Source of the DNA: Gammaproteobacteria bacterium
GTDB lineage: Bacteria > Pseudomonadota > Gammaproteobacteria > Arenicellales > Poriferihabitantaceae
NCBI GenBank assembly: GCA_028066695.1
Contig: JALCBG010000003.1
Coordinates: 3,043 to 67,042, forward strand
Length of the DNA: 64,000 nt
Reading direction: 5' to 3'
The position numbers and the translations under genes were made by a program. Shown one piece after another: positions 37,046 through 45,481 of the stretch. The notes under the pieces were generated by a model, which saw nothing but the letters and a program-made list of their open reading frames with translations, ran no database searches and was not told the origin of the DNA. How positions within the stretch are numbered: the first letter of the stretch is position 1; the number at the start of each line of letters is the position of its first letter.

Positions 37046-37767
37046 TCGCCGCCTCCGGTTTTCATGCGCCGCCGCCAAATCACGCCGAACACGGCGAGCG
37101 TCGCGGCAAGCCCCCACCACTGCGCGGCGTAACCGAAATGCCGCATCGCGCCGAGCGTCCGCGCCGCGCGAATCGGCGTGAAGGCGGCCGGATGCGGCGC
37201 GTCCAGCGCGACCACGGCCGGCTGCAATGAATCTCCGTCCGCATGCGCGCCCTCCTCGGCCAGCGCGGCGACCAGCGCGGCCGCGTCAAAATACTGAATG
37301 ACTTTCGGCCAGCCCGGCTGCGCGAGGTAGGCCGGGCCGAGGGTGAAGCCCTTTTCCGGCAAATACAATTCGCCAACGGGCGCCGAGTCCGGCGCGCGCG
37401 CAGTTGCGTCCGGCGCGGCGTCATGCGCGATCCAGCCGCGGTTGACCAGCAGCGTGGCGCGGTCGCCGGCGAGGCGGAATGCGGCCAGCGCCTCGTAGCC
37501 GCGCCGTCCGCGATGCATGCGGTTGTCCAGCAAAAACACCGGCGCGAGCCAGTCGCCGCGCAGTTGTACGCGGCGGTATTGCAGATCGCGCCAGTTCGGC
37601 GGCGCGCGCTCCAGCGTGATATAGTCGCCGGCCGCGTTTGCGCGCGCGCGTTCAACCGCGTTTTTTTCCATCCCCCGCAGCAACTGCCAAATTCCGAGCG
37701 ACAACAGCAGCGACATGCCGGCGAAAAAACACAAATACGCGGCCGCGCTCCGGTAGCGCCCCGGCAT
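37042..37767 (-). CDS. SURF1 family cytochrome oxidase assembly protein
   Basis: SURF1 helps insert haem a into oxidase subunit I. The 241-residue protein has the family layout. The first membrane helix is near residues 8-28 with LGIWQLLRGMEKN. A periplasmic loop with RVQLRGDW, VLLDN-like FLLDNRMH and VNRGWIAHD follows. The second helix, at the C-terminus, contains HFGYAAQWWGLAATLAVFG. The ATG at 37767 overlaps, on the opposite strand, the start of the DUF2909 gene. Confidence 0.92.
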   Translation of the reverse strand: MPGRYRSAAAYLCFFAGMSLLLSLGIWQLLRGMEKNAVERARANAAGDYITLERAPPNWRDLQYRRVQLRGDWLAPVFLLDNRMHRGRRGYEALAAFRLAGDRATLLVNRGWIAHDAAPDATARAPDSAPVGELYLPEKGFTLGPAYLAQPGWPKVIQYFDAAALVAALAEEGAHADGDSLQPAVVALDAPHPAAFTPIRAARTLGAMRHFGYAAQWWGLAATLAVFGVIWRRRMKTGGGE

Positions 37768-37978
37768 GCTGCTGCTCAAACTCATCATCGTCATCCTGCT
37801 GCTGTTCGTGGTCGGGAGTCTGTTTTCGGCGCTGTATTTTTTGATGACCGATTCGTCAAAGTCAAAGCGCGTGGTCAGGTCGCTGAGCTGGCGCATCGCG
37901 CTGTCGCTGTTCCTGGTGCTGCTGCTGTTCATCGGCATCCAAACCGGCCTGATCGTGCCGCACGATGTCGGCGGGTGA
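37766..37978 (+). CDS. DUF2909 small twin-transmembrane protein
   Basis: This 70-residue protein is two hydrophobic helices with a short basic loop (SSKSKRVVRSLSWRIA). It matches the DUF2909/twin transmembrane proteins found between coxC and SURF1 in many proteobacteria. Its ATG overlaps the divergent SURF1 start by two bases. Its role in oxidase assembly is presumed from position. Confidence 0.85.
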   Translation: MLLLKLIIVILLLFVVGSLFSALYFLMTDSSKSKRVVRSLSWRIALSLFLVLLLFIGIQTGLIVPHDVGG

Positions 37979-38047
37979 CGCGCGCCGGCCGGCGCATTCG
38001 CCGTTTTGATTCCCCGGTTTTCGCGCGCCGGCGCGCCCGCGGCGCCC

Positions 38048-38914
38048 TTACAAAATATACACGAACAAAAACAGCCCGAGCCAGACCACATCCACGAAGT
38101 GCCAGTACCAGGCGGCCGCCTCAAAGGCGAAGTGGCGCTTCTTGGTGAAATGGCCGCGAAGCGCGCGCGCCAGCATCACGCTCAGCATGATCGCGCCGAG
38201 GGTCACATGCAGGCCGTGAAAGCCGGTCAGCATGAAAAAGGTGGAGCCGTAGACGCCGCTGCTGAGTTTCAGGCCCGCGTGGTAGGCCTCGGCGTATTCC
38301 ACTCCCTGCAGGAACACGAACAAAAAGCCGAGGCCGACGGTGAGCGACAAGCCGGCGATGAACTGTTGGCGGTGGTTTTGCTTGATGGCGTGGTGCGCCC
38401 AGGTCACGGTCAGGCCCGAGGTCAAAAGGATGACGGTGTTGATGAACGGAAGCGGCCACCAGCCCATGTGGAAGTCGCTTTCGCCGAGGTCTCCGGGGCC
38501 GTTGGTCGGCCACAATTCGGTATAGTCGCTCCACAAAAATTCGTGCGTGCTCGCGCCGCTGCCCTCGCCGAGCAACCACGGCACCGACAGCGAGCGCGCG
38601 TAAAAAAGCGCGCCGAAAAACGCGGCGAAGAACATCACCTCGGAAAAGATGAACCACGCCATGCCGAGGCGGAACGACTTGTCCTCCCACCGCTTGTACA
38701 CGCCGCCCTCGCTCTCGGCGACCACCGCGCCGAACCAGCCGACGATCATGACGATGATGACCACCATTCCGGCGGCCATCAACTCGGAGCCGAGCGCGGC
38801 GCCGTTCAGGTGCCAGGCGAAGCCGGCGAACAGCATGGTCAGGCCGACCGAGCCGGTCATCGGCCAGGTCGCGGCGTGCGGGACGTGGTATGCGTTTTTT
38901 GCGGTGCGTGCCAT
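38048..38914 (-). CDS. coxC: Cytochrome c oxidase subunit III
   Basis: Subunit III stabilises the aa3-type oxidase and protects the proton path. The 288-residue protein has seven or so helices. It contains the conserved WFIFSEVMFFAAFF, GWWPLPFINTVILLTSG, TFFMLTGFHGLHV and the final WYWHFVDVVWLGLF. The ATG at 38914 (MARTAKNAYHVP) is the usual start. It follows ctaG by 22 bases. Confidence 0.97.
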   Translation of the reverse strand: MARTAKNAYHVPHAATWPMTGSVGLTMLFAGFAWHLNGAALGSELMAAGMVVIIVMIVGWFGAVVAESEGGVYKRWEDKSFRLGMAWFIFSEVMFFAAFFGALFYARSLSVPWLLGEGSGASTHEFLWSDYTELWPTNGPGDLGESDFHMGWWPLPFINTVILLTSGLTVTWAHHAIKQNHRQQFIAGLSLTVGLGFLFVFLQGVEYAEAYHAGLKLSSGVYGSTFFMLTGFHGLHVTLGAIMLSVMLARALRGHFTKKRHFAFEAAAWYWHFVDVVWLGLFLFVYIL

Positions 38915-38936
38915 GGTTGCCTCTTTCGGTTGCGGG

Positions 38937-39500
38937 TTAGTGCGCGCTTGCGTGGCCGTCCGCGGATTTTTCCGGCGGGGCGTCCACATCAAAGAAAGTG
39001 TATGCCAGCGTGATGGTGTCAATGTCGGGCGGAAGGTCCGGCTCAATCACGAACACCAGCGGCAACTCGCGCTGTTCGCCGGCCGCAAATTCCTGCCGGG
39101 TGAAGCAAAAACATTCGGTCTTGTTGAAAAACCCGGCGGCTTTCGCCGGCGAAACGCTCGGCACCGCCTGGCCGGTCATCGCCTCGCCCTTTAAGTTGCG
39201 CGCGGTGTAGGTCGCGCGGTAGGTCCTGCCGGGGTGCGCGTTCATGCTCGGCGCGGACGGGGTGAAATCCAGCGGCGTGCCGTCGTTCAAACTCGCGGTG
39301 AATTCCACGCGAATGCTGCGCGAAGTGTCGGCCTTGAGCAGCACCGCCTCGGACGCGCTCATCTCGCCGGTCTTGCCGTTCAGGCCGGTCCAGTCGCAGA
39401 ACACGTTGTAGATCGGCACCATCAGGTAGCCGAAGCCGAACATCAGCGCCGGAATCAAAAACAGCGCGAGGATGTTTTTGCGCCTGCCGGGATTTTTCAT
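38937..39500 (-). CDS. ctaG: Cytochrome c oxidase assembly protein CtaG (Cox11)
   Basis: CtaG inserts copper into the CuB site of subunit I. The protein (187 residues from the ATG at 39500) has one N-terminal helix followed by a periplasmic immunoglobulin-like domain. The copper motif ECFCF is near residue 132. A GGTGA ribosome site lies five bases before this ATG; a GTG nine bases upstream is possible. Order coxA, small protein, ctaG, coxC is standard. Confidence 0.95.
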   Translation of the reverse strand: MKNPGRRKNILALFLIPALMFGFGYLMVPIYNVFCDWTGLNGKTGEMSASEAVLLKADTSRSIRVEFTASLNDGTPLDFTPSAPSMNAHPGRTYRATYTARNLKGEAMTGQAVPSVSPAKAAGFFNKTECFCFTRQEFAAGEQRELPLVFVIEPDLPPDIDTITLAYTFFDVDAPPEKSADGHASAH

Positions 39501-39516
39501 CGCAGTCACCGGGGAG

Positions 39517-39621
39517 TCAGAGCGCGGCGGTCACGCCCATCAGGATGAAGCCGAAGTAAAACGCGAAGGCGACCGCGAACAGCGCGATCACGGTGCGCTT
39601 GGTTGCCGGCGTCATGGTCAT
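39517..39621 (-). CDS. Small cytochrome oxidase-associated membrane protein (34 codons)
   Basis: Between coxA and ctaG lies a tiny gene for a 34-residue protein: MTMTPATKRTVIALF, then a single hydrophobic helix and the end MGVTAAL. Proteins of this size and shape sit at the same place in other proteobacterial cox operons and are called cytochrome oxidase small assembly proteins. An ATG at 39615 would remove two residues. The context is strong, but the product is too short for sequence alone to prove. Confidence 0.7.
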   Translation of the reverse strand: MTMTPATKRTVIALFAVAFAFYFGFILMGVTAAL

Positions 39622-39635
39622 GGCGTCCGCGCGCG

Positions 39636-41219
39636 TCAGATGATGCGGCTTCGCACCACCGGCTGCGGCGAGAACGAGTGGTAGGGCGGCGGAGACGACA
39701 GCGTCCACTCCAGCCCGTGCGCGCCCTCCCACACCCGCGCCGGCGCTTTTTTGCGGCCGAGGATGCTCATGACCACGATGACCGGCAGCAGGATTTGCGC
39801 GAAGCCGAAGCCGAACGCGCCGATGGTGGCGATGGCGTTGAAGTCGGCGAACTGCACCGCGTAATCCGGAATGCGGCGCGGCATGCCGGCCAGCCCGACG
39901 AAATGCATCGGGAAGAACAGCAGGTTGACGAAAAAGGTGGACAGCCAGAAGTGCCACTTGCCGAGCGTCTCGTTGTAGTGGCGGCCGGTCCACTTCGGCA
40001 GCCAGTAATAGACGCCGGAGATGATGCCGAACAGCGCGCCCGGCACCAGCACATAGTGGAAGTGCGCGACCACGAAGTAGGTGTCGTGGTACTGGAAATC
40101 AATCGGCGTCATCGCCAGCATCAGGCCGGAGAAGCCGCCGATGGTGAACATCACCACGAAGCCGAGCGCGAACAGCATCGGCGTTTCAAAGGTCATCGCG
40201 CCGCGCCACATCGTGGACACCCAGTTGAACACCTTGACGCCGGTGGGCACGGCGATGAGCATGGTGGTGAACATGAAGAACAACTCGCCGGCGAGCGGCA
40301 TGCCCACCGTGAACATGTGGTGCGCCCAGACGATGAACGACAAAAACGCGATGGACGCGGTCGCATAGACCATGGAGTCGTAGCCGAACAGCGGCTTGCG
40401 CGAGAAAGTCGGGATGACTTCGGAGACCAGGCCGAACGCCGGCAGGATCAGGATGTACACCTCCGGGTGGCCGAAAAACCAAAAGATGTGCTGGAACATC
40501 ACCGGGTCGCCGCCGCCGGCCGCGCTGAAGAAACTGGTGGCGAAAAATTTGTCGGTCAGCAGCATGGTCACCGCGCCGGCGAGCACCGGCATGACCGCGA
40601 TGAGCAGGTAGGCGGTGATGAACCAGGTCCACACGAACAGCGGCATGCGCATGTAGGTCATGCCCGGCGCGCGCAGGTTCATGATGGTGGCGATGATGTT
40701 GATCGCGCCCATGATGCTGGAGGCGCCCATCATATGAATCGCGAAAATCACGAACGGCAGGCTGTTGCCGCCCTGCAGCGACAGCGGCGGATACAGCGTC
40801 CAGCCGGCCGACGGCCCGCCGCCCTCCATGAACAAAGTGCCGATGAGCATGGTGAAGGCGAACGGCAGAATCCAGAAACTCCAGTTGTTCATGCGCGGCA
40901 GCGCCATGTCCGGCGCGCCGATCATGATCGGCACCATCCAGTTGGCGAGGCCGACAAAAGCCGGCATGACCACGCCGAAAATCATGACCAGCGCGTGCAT
41001 CGTGGTCATCTGGTTGAAGAAGTGCGGGTCCACGATCTGCAGCCCCGGCTGGAACAACTCGGCGCGAACCACCAGCGCCATGGAACCGCCGATGAAAAAC
41101 ATCAGCAGCGAGAACCACAAATACAGCGTGCCGATGTCTTTGTGGTTGGTGGTCGTGACCCAGCGCAGCAGCCCCGGAGCGGGGCCGTGGTGGTGGGCGG
41201 TGGTGGCGTGGGCGTTCAT
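39636..41219 (-). CDS. coxA: Cytochrome c oxidase subunit I (aa3 type)
   Basis: Subunit I carries haem a, haem a3 and CuB, and reduces oxygen while pumping protons. The 527-residue protein has about twelve helices. Visible ligands and channels include the MHALVMIFGVVMP stretch with a haem histidine, WFFGHPEVYILILP with the His-Tyr pair, the HHMF copper histidines and HFHYVLVPGA. The GHPEVY form marks a type A oxidase with the K-channel tyrosine. Confidence 0.98.
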   Translation of the reverse strand: MNAHATTAHHHGPAPGLLRWVTTTNHKDIGTLYLWFSLLMFFIGGSMALVVRAELFQPGLQIVDPHFFNQMTTMHALVMIFGVVMPAFVGLANWMVPIMIGAPDMALPRMNNWSFWILPFAFTMLIGTLFMEGGGPSAGWTLYPPLSLQGGNSLPFVIFAIHMMGASSIMGAINIIATIMNLRAPGMTYMRMPLFVWTWFITAYLLIAVMPVLAGAVTMLLTDKFFATSFFSAAGGGDPVMFQHIFWFFGHPEVYILILPAFGLVSEVIPTFSRKPLFGYDSMVYATASIAFLSFIVWAHHMFTVGMPLAGELFFMFTTMLIAVPTGVKVFNWVSTMWRGAMTFETPMLFALGFVVMFTIGGFSGLMLAMTPIDFQYHDTYFVVAHFHYVLVPGALFGIISGVYYWLPKWTGRHYNETLGKWHFWLSTFFVNLLFFPMHFVGLAGMPRRIPDYAVQFADFNAIATIGAFGFGFAQILLPVIVVMSILGRKKAPARVWEGAHGLEWTLSSPPPYHSFSPQPVVRSRII

Positions 41220-41235
41220 AATCGGGTCCTCGGTT

Positions 41236-41457
41236 TCAGTTCAACAGCAACGACAGCACGGAAAGCATGATTCCGCTCAGCACGACAAATCCGCCGACCA
41301 TTACAGAGCCCAATTTGAGCAGAAGGTCTTTTTTCAGGAGTTCAAGGTCCTGCTTCAGCAATGCGGTATCCTGCTTGGTCGCCGGGCTTTCACCAGTCGC
41401 ATGCGCAAAAAACTCATGCAACTTTTGGCGCAAATCATCCGCAGTCGGCAAACTCAT
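41236..41457 (-). CDS. DUF1640-like coiled-coil membrane protein, second copy
   Basis: This 73-residue protein is a short coiled coil (LLKQDLELLKKDLLLK) followed by a single membrane helix (VMVGGFVVLSGIMLSVLSLLL). The build resembles DUF1640 proteins but is shorter than its neighbour. It overlaps the upstream small gene by 4 bp and lies 16 bases before coxA. Its role is unknown; a part in oxidase assembly is inferred only from position. Confidence 0.7.
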   Translation of the reverse strand: MSLPTADDLRQKLHEFFAHATGESPATKQDTALLKQDLELLKKDLLLKLGSVMVGGFVVLSGIMLSVLSLLLN

Positions 41458-41696
41458 CCCAGCATCACCCGCAAAGCGGCAATGATCAGGCCGATGGACG
41501 CGATTTGCATCAGGCCAAGTTTGACGGTCATGCGGCTCTCAAACAATTGAAGTTCTTTTTCCAGGTCCGTTTTCGTCACCAACTCATCCAAGCGCCGGGC
41601 GCGCTCGTGCGCGATGACCTCGGCCTGCGCTTCGGGCATGCCGGCGGCGGTGAGGCGCTTGAAATAAGCGTGGGTGTCAAAAGCGGCTTCGGCCAT
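41454..41696 (-). CDS. DUF1640-like coiled-coil membrane protein, first copy
   Basis: This 80-residue protein has the DUF1640 pattern: FDTHAYFKRLTAAGMPEAQAE, a charged coiled coil with LVTKTDLEKELQ, then a C-terminal membrane helix. The family includes the eukaryotic CCDC90/MCUR1 proteins. Placement between coxB and coxA is unusual. It is coupled to the next small gene by an ATGA overlap. Confidence 0.78.
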   Translation of the reverse strand: MAEAAFDTHAYFKRLTAAGMPEAQAEVIAHERARRLDELVTKTDLEKELQLFESRMTVKLGLMQIASIGLIIAALRVMLG

Positions 41697-41738
41697 TGCT
41701 GTGATTTCGATGGAATCGGAGAGACGGGGGCGATTGTA

Positions 41739-42881
41739 TCACCGCGCCGCCCGCACCTCCGACGGCTGCAGCATCTCCTCCTTTTGCTGCCCCCAGGCGT
41801 TGCGCTCGTAGGTGACCACAGCGGCGATGTCGGCGTCGCTGAGTTGCGCGCCGAATGCCTGCATCGCGGTCGCCGGCACGCCGTTTAGGACGACATCCAA
41901 ATGCTGCTCCAGGGTCAACTTGTCTTCAATGCCGACCAGCCCCGGAAACGCGCCGGGAATGCCCTGGCCGTTTGCCTGGTGGCAGGCGACGCAGTTGGTG
42001 TTGTAGACCGCCTGGCCGCGCTCCATCAATTCGGAGATGGTCCATGCGCGGTCGGCGGCGCCGGCTTCTGCCGCGGCGGCGGTTTGCTCGGCGACCACCC
42101 ACTGGTCAAATTGCGCCGCGGAAACCGCCTCCACCACCACCGGCATGAAGCCGTGGTCGCGCCCGCACAATTCGGCGCATTGCCCGCGGTAGGTGCCGGG
42201 TTCGTCCACCACGGTCCACATCTCGCGGATGAAGCCGGGCACCGCGTCTTTTTTGACCGCGAAATCCGGCACCCACCAGGCGTGCAGCACGTCGTTTGAA
42301 GTCAGCAGAAAACGCACCTTGGTCCCGACCGGCAGCACCATCGGCTTGTCCACTTCCAGCAGATAGTTCGGCACGGTGCGCGGATCAATGCCCGAATCCA
42401 GTTCACGCGCCTTGCGGCTCGCCTCGCCGAGGTTGCTGAAAAAGCGGATGCCGTAGTCCGGGTATTCGTATTCCCATTTCCACTGGTGGCCGGTGATTTT
42501 CACCGTGAGTTCGGAGTTGCTGGAATCCTCCATTTTGATCAGGGCTTTCGCCGCCGGAATCGCCATCGCCACCAAAATAAAAAACGGCACCACGCTCCAG
42601 ACGATTTCGGCGGTGGTGCTGTGGGAAAACTGCGCCGGTTTGGCGCCGACCGATTTGCGGTGCTTGACGATGCTGTACGTCATCACGCCGAACACCGCGA
42701 CGCCGATGACCACGCAAATCCACAGCACCACCATGTGCATCAGATACACATCGCGGCTGATTTCGGTGATGCCGCGCGGCAAATTGAGCCCCCAGTCGGC
42801 GAAGGCCGGCGGGGCGAAAGCGAACAACAGCGCGGAGAGGCGGGCGGAAAAGGCGCGCGCCGCGCGCGGGGATGCGTTCAT
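41739..42881 (-). CDS. coxB: Cytochrome c oxidase subunit II with fused cytochrome c domain
   Basis: Subunit II receives electrons from cytochrome c at the CuA centre. The 380-residue protein has a signal sequence and two helices. The CuA ligands are His200, Cys235, Cys239, His243 and Met246 in CAELCGRDHGFM. A C-terminal cytochrome c domain has haem motif CVACH at 297-301, so it is the caa3-like version. The ATG at 42881 has a CAGGAGA ribosome site. This is the first cox structural gene of the minus-strand cluster. Confidence 0.97.
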   Translation of the reverse strand: MNASPRAARAFSARLSALLFAFAPPAFADWGLNLPRGITEISRDVYLMHMVVLWICVVIGVAVFGVMTYSIVKHRKSVGAKPAQFSHSTTAEIVWSVVPFFILVAMAIPAAKALIKMEDSSNSELTVKITGHQWKWEYEYPDYGIRFFSNLGEASRKARELDSGIDPRTVPNYLLEVDKPMVLPVGTKVRFLLTSNDVLHAWWVPDFAVKKDAVPGFIREMWTVVDEPGTYRGQCAELCGRDHGFMPVVVEAVSAAQFDQWVVAEQTAAAAEAGAADRAWTISELMERGQAVYNTNCVACHQANGQGIPGAFPGLVGIEDKLTLEQHLDVVLNGVPATAMQAFGAQLSDADIAAVVTYERNAWGQQKEEMLQPSEVRAAR

Positions 42882-42920
42882 TGGCGAATCTCCTGTGGCA
42901 TGGTCGGGCTGGCGGGGGCG

Positions 42921-42926
42921 AGTATA
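42921..42926 (-). promoter_or_regulatory. Probable -10 element (TATACT) for the cox operon
   Basis: TATACT on the minus strand lies 39 bases before the coxB ATG, in the 111-base gap after the FnIII-dockerin gene. A 17-base spacer would put TGGTAT at the -35, which is poor. The cox genes would then have their own promoter. Confidence 0.4.
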
Positions 42927-42992
42927 CCCGCAATCCGCCGATGATACCACAGGCGCCGCCGGCGGCGGCATTTCCACCGGCCGGGCGGCCGC

Positions 42993-45332
42993 TTACGGCT
43001 CAATCGCGCGAATTTTCTGCATCACGATGGTGTTCCCGGCGCTCGTCTGCCGGTCGCGCAACGCGGGGCCGGTCACGCCGAGCAAATATCTGGTGATGAT
43101 AATTCCGTCCGCGGCGGTGGTCGCGCCGGATGAGTCGACATCCAGTTTTGCCAGGTGGCCGGGGAATTTCGCCTCCACCGCGGCGGCGTTGACGCCGTCC
43201 GGCATAGTTAAGTTTTCGGTCAGCGCGGAGCCGCGCAGGCCGAGCAAATAGCGCGCGATCAAAACACCATCAACGCCGTCGGGCGCGCCGCTATCGTCCA
43301 CATCCAAACTGAACGAAAGCGGCGTGTCGCGAAGTTCGCTCCAGCCGCTGTCGCCGCCGTCGGTGCGCGCGCGCACCTGCACCACATATTCGGAGTCGTT
43401 GGTCAGGCCGGTTAATTCGTAAGTGAGGGTTCCGGCCGCGAGGTCGGCGATGTCGCCGCCGGCGAATCCGGCCGCGCTTCCCAGGCGCCAGCGCACTTGG
43501 TGGCGCAATTCGGCTTCGGTCGCGCCGCCGCGCTCGGCCGGCGCCGGCCAGCCCAGCCGCAGCCCGCCGCTGTGCGCGTATGCGGAAATCGCGCCCGGCT
43601 GGCCCGGCGCGGCAAGCGGCCTTGCCGAAACCGATGCCGACCAAGCGCCGGTGCCGACGCCGTTTGCGGCCGCGATTTGAAAATAATAGGTGGTGCCATT
43701 GGTCAAACCGGCCACGGTGTAGGCAACGGCGGCGCTGTTCGCGATTTCATCGCCGGCCGCGCCGCCGGAATTCTCCCAAGTGTTGTTGTCGCCGTCTTCC
43801 GACCAGCGGTAGCGGTAGCCGCTGATCGCCATATTGAGGGTGGGCGCGGTCCACCCCAGCGAGGCTTGCCGGCTGCCCGCGGTGGCGCGCAATCCGGCCG
43901 GCGCAAGCGGCGCGCCGGTTCGCGCCGTCGCCGAACTCGTCCAGGCGCCGGTGCCGGCGCTGTTGTAGGCGGCGATTTGCACCGCGTAAGTCGTGCCGGA
44001 CGCCAGTTGCGAAATCGCCGCGCTGGTCGCCGCGGCGCTGTTCTCTATCGCAACGCCGGCCGCGCCGCCGGCGCTCTCCCAGTCGCTGCCATCGCCGTCA
44101 TTGGACCAGCGGTAACGGTAGCCGAGAAGTTCCCCGCCGTTGCTGCTCGGCGCGCCCCACTGCAGATTGAGTTGGCCGGCGGCCGGCGTGATGGAAAAAT
44201 TCGCCGGCGCGGTCGGCAGCGTAATGGCCTGGGTGGACGCGCTCAAAGTGCCGCTCCACGGGCCGGCGCCGCGGCTGTTGACGGCGGCGACTTGTATGCT
44301 GTAGGCGGTGCCGAATTTCAGGCCGCTCAAGGTCCAGGAGGTGGCGGTTGAGCCGGTGGACACGCCGTCCGCGTTGACCCAGTTGCTTGTGCTCGCGCCT
44401 TCGGAGTGGCGCACCAAGTAGTGCGTGATTGCATCTTGCGCGCCGTTCGTCGGGAGATCCCAGGACAAGGGAAGGGAATTCTTGGTCGCGCCCGACGAAC
44501 TCAGATTTCGCGGCGCGCCATTCGGTTTGGCGCGTCCCGGGACCACCGAGACTTCATGCGTCCAAGTTCCGATAAGGTCGGTGGTGACCCAGCGGTTCAC
44601 CGCGGCCATGCGCACAAAATACCGCTCACCGAGGGTGATGCCGTCGGGGGCGGTGACGCTGTGCGAAGTCTGCGTCCGGCCGTGTCCAAGTTTGGCTGTC
44701 CTGAGGTTTGAGGTGTTGTAAGCGCCCTGCGTTCCGCCGTCGCGCCGCCACTGGAACACATAATAGTCGATTTTGGTGGCGCCGACTTTCGCCGGGTTGT
44801 TCCAGGTGGCGGTAAACCCCGTCGCGGTGTTCGTGACCATGAAGTTGGTCGGAGGCCCCGGAGAGCCGGTAATAACCGGCTGCGACGCCTCCACATAGGC
44901 GCCGCATGTTTCGCCCGAACAGAAGCGCACCCGGCCGATTACGGCCGTGCCGTTTGCCGCGGTATATTCCCATTGCTGTCCGCGCAGGATCGCGTCCGGA
45001 GACGAAAGCGCCTGCTCATTGGGAAGCGTCGCAAACTTACCGACATCAAAATAGGTCGGGTAACTTCCGCCGTGCACCTTGCTTGCAAACCGCGCCTGCA
45101 CGCTTCTGCTACCGGTCCATTTCAGCAAAAAGGAGCCGTTGCCGCCTGATTCCACCCACACCGAAGTCGGCTTGCCTTGCGCATGCGCGGTCGCGGACGC
45201 GAGCAAAACGCCGGCGAAAAGGACGCCGGCAAAAATGCCGCGGAAAACAAAAGCGCCGCGGAAAATGCGGGGCGTTTTCACCGCTCCCCGCAAAAATCGC
45301 CGCGGAAAACGACTGGTCATTAAAATTGTCAT
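42993..45332 (-). CDS. Secreted fibronectin type III / dockerin-like protein (779 aa)
   Basis: This is a predicted extracellular or surface protein. A signal peptide ends near LLASATAHAQ. An unassigned domain (residues about 50-155, with one CSGETC pair) is followed by five FnIII repeats. The C-terminal module has two EF-hand/dockerin-like motifs: LDVDDSGAPDGVDGVLIARYLLGLRG split by a linker, then LDVDSSGATTAADG with IITRYLLGVTG. The aspartates should bind calcium. A GGAGAAATCC ribosome site precedes the ATG at 45332. The gene sits between ctaB and coxB, which is not its usual company. Its FnIII sequences are close to those at 2905-4588. Confidence 0.85.
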   Translation of the reverse strand: MTILMTSRFPRRFLRGAVKTPRIFRGAFVFRGIFAGVLFAGVLLASATAHAQGKPTSVWVESGGNGSFLLKWTGSRSVQARFASKVHGGSYPTYFDVGKFATLPNEQALSSPDAILRGQQWEYTAANGTAVIGRVRFCSGETCGAYVEASQPVITGSPGPPTNFMVTNTATGFTATWNNPAKVGATKIDYYVFQWRRDGGTQGAYNTSNLRTAKLGHGRTQTSHSVTAPDGITLGERYFVRMAAVNRWVTTDLIGTWTHEVSVVPGRAKPNGAPRNLSSSGATKNSLPLSWDLPTNGAQDAITHYLVRHSEGASTSNWVNADGVSTGSTATSWTLSGLKFGTAYSIQVAAVNSRGAGPWSGTLSASTQAITLPTAPANFSITPAAGQLNLQWGAPSSNGGELLGYRYRWSNDGDGSDWESAGGAAGVAIENSAAATSAAISQLASGTTYAVQIAAYNSAGTGAWTSSATARTGAPLAPAGLRATAGSRQASLGWTAPTLNMAISGYRYRWSEDGDNNTWENSGGAAGDEIANSAAVAYTVAGLTNGTTYYFQIAAANGVGTGAWSASVSARPLAAPGQPGAISAYAHSGGLRLGWPAPAERGGATEAELRHQVRWRLGSAAGFAGGDIADLAAGTLTYELTGLTNDSEYVVQVRARTDGGDSGWSELRDTPLSFSLDVDDSGAPDGVDGVLIARYLLGLRGSALTENLTMPDGVNAAAVEAKFPGHLAKLDVDSSGATTAADGIIITRYLLGVTGPALRDRQTSAGNTIVMQKIRAIEP

Positions 45333-45422
45333 TGGATTTCTCCGGATTTCTCCCGGACAAAAAACGCTTGGCAAAAATATACCAAAAAACCGCTTGTCAG
45401 GCATTTTCCGCGCCGCTTTTTG

Positions 45423-45444
45423 CGCCGTTTTTCGGCGGTTTTTT
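45423..45444 (+). terminator. Terminator-like hairpin facing the plus strand
   Basis: A perfect 5-bp stem CGCCG/CGGCG with a five-T loop is followed by GTTTTTT on the plus strand, in the gap between ctaB and the FnIII-dockerin gene. Both neighbours are on the minus strand, where no T-tract follows. It would stop antisense transcription, or it may be chance. Confidence 0.35.
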
Positions 45445-45481
45445 ATGCCGTTTTTATGCCGTTTTTCGGGGATTTTTCCGC

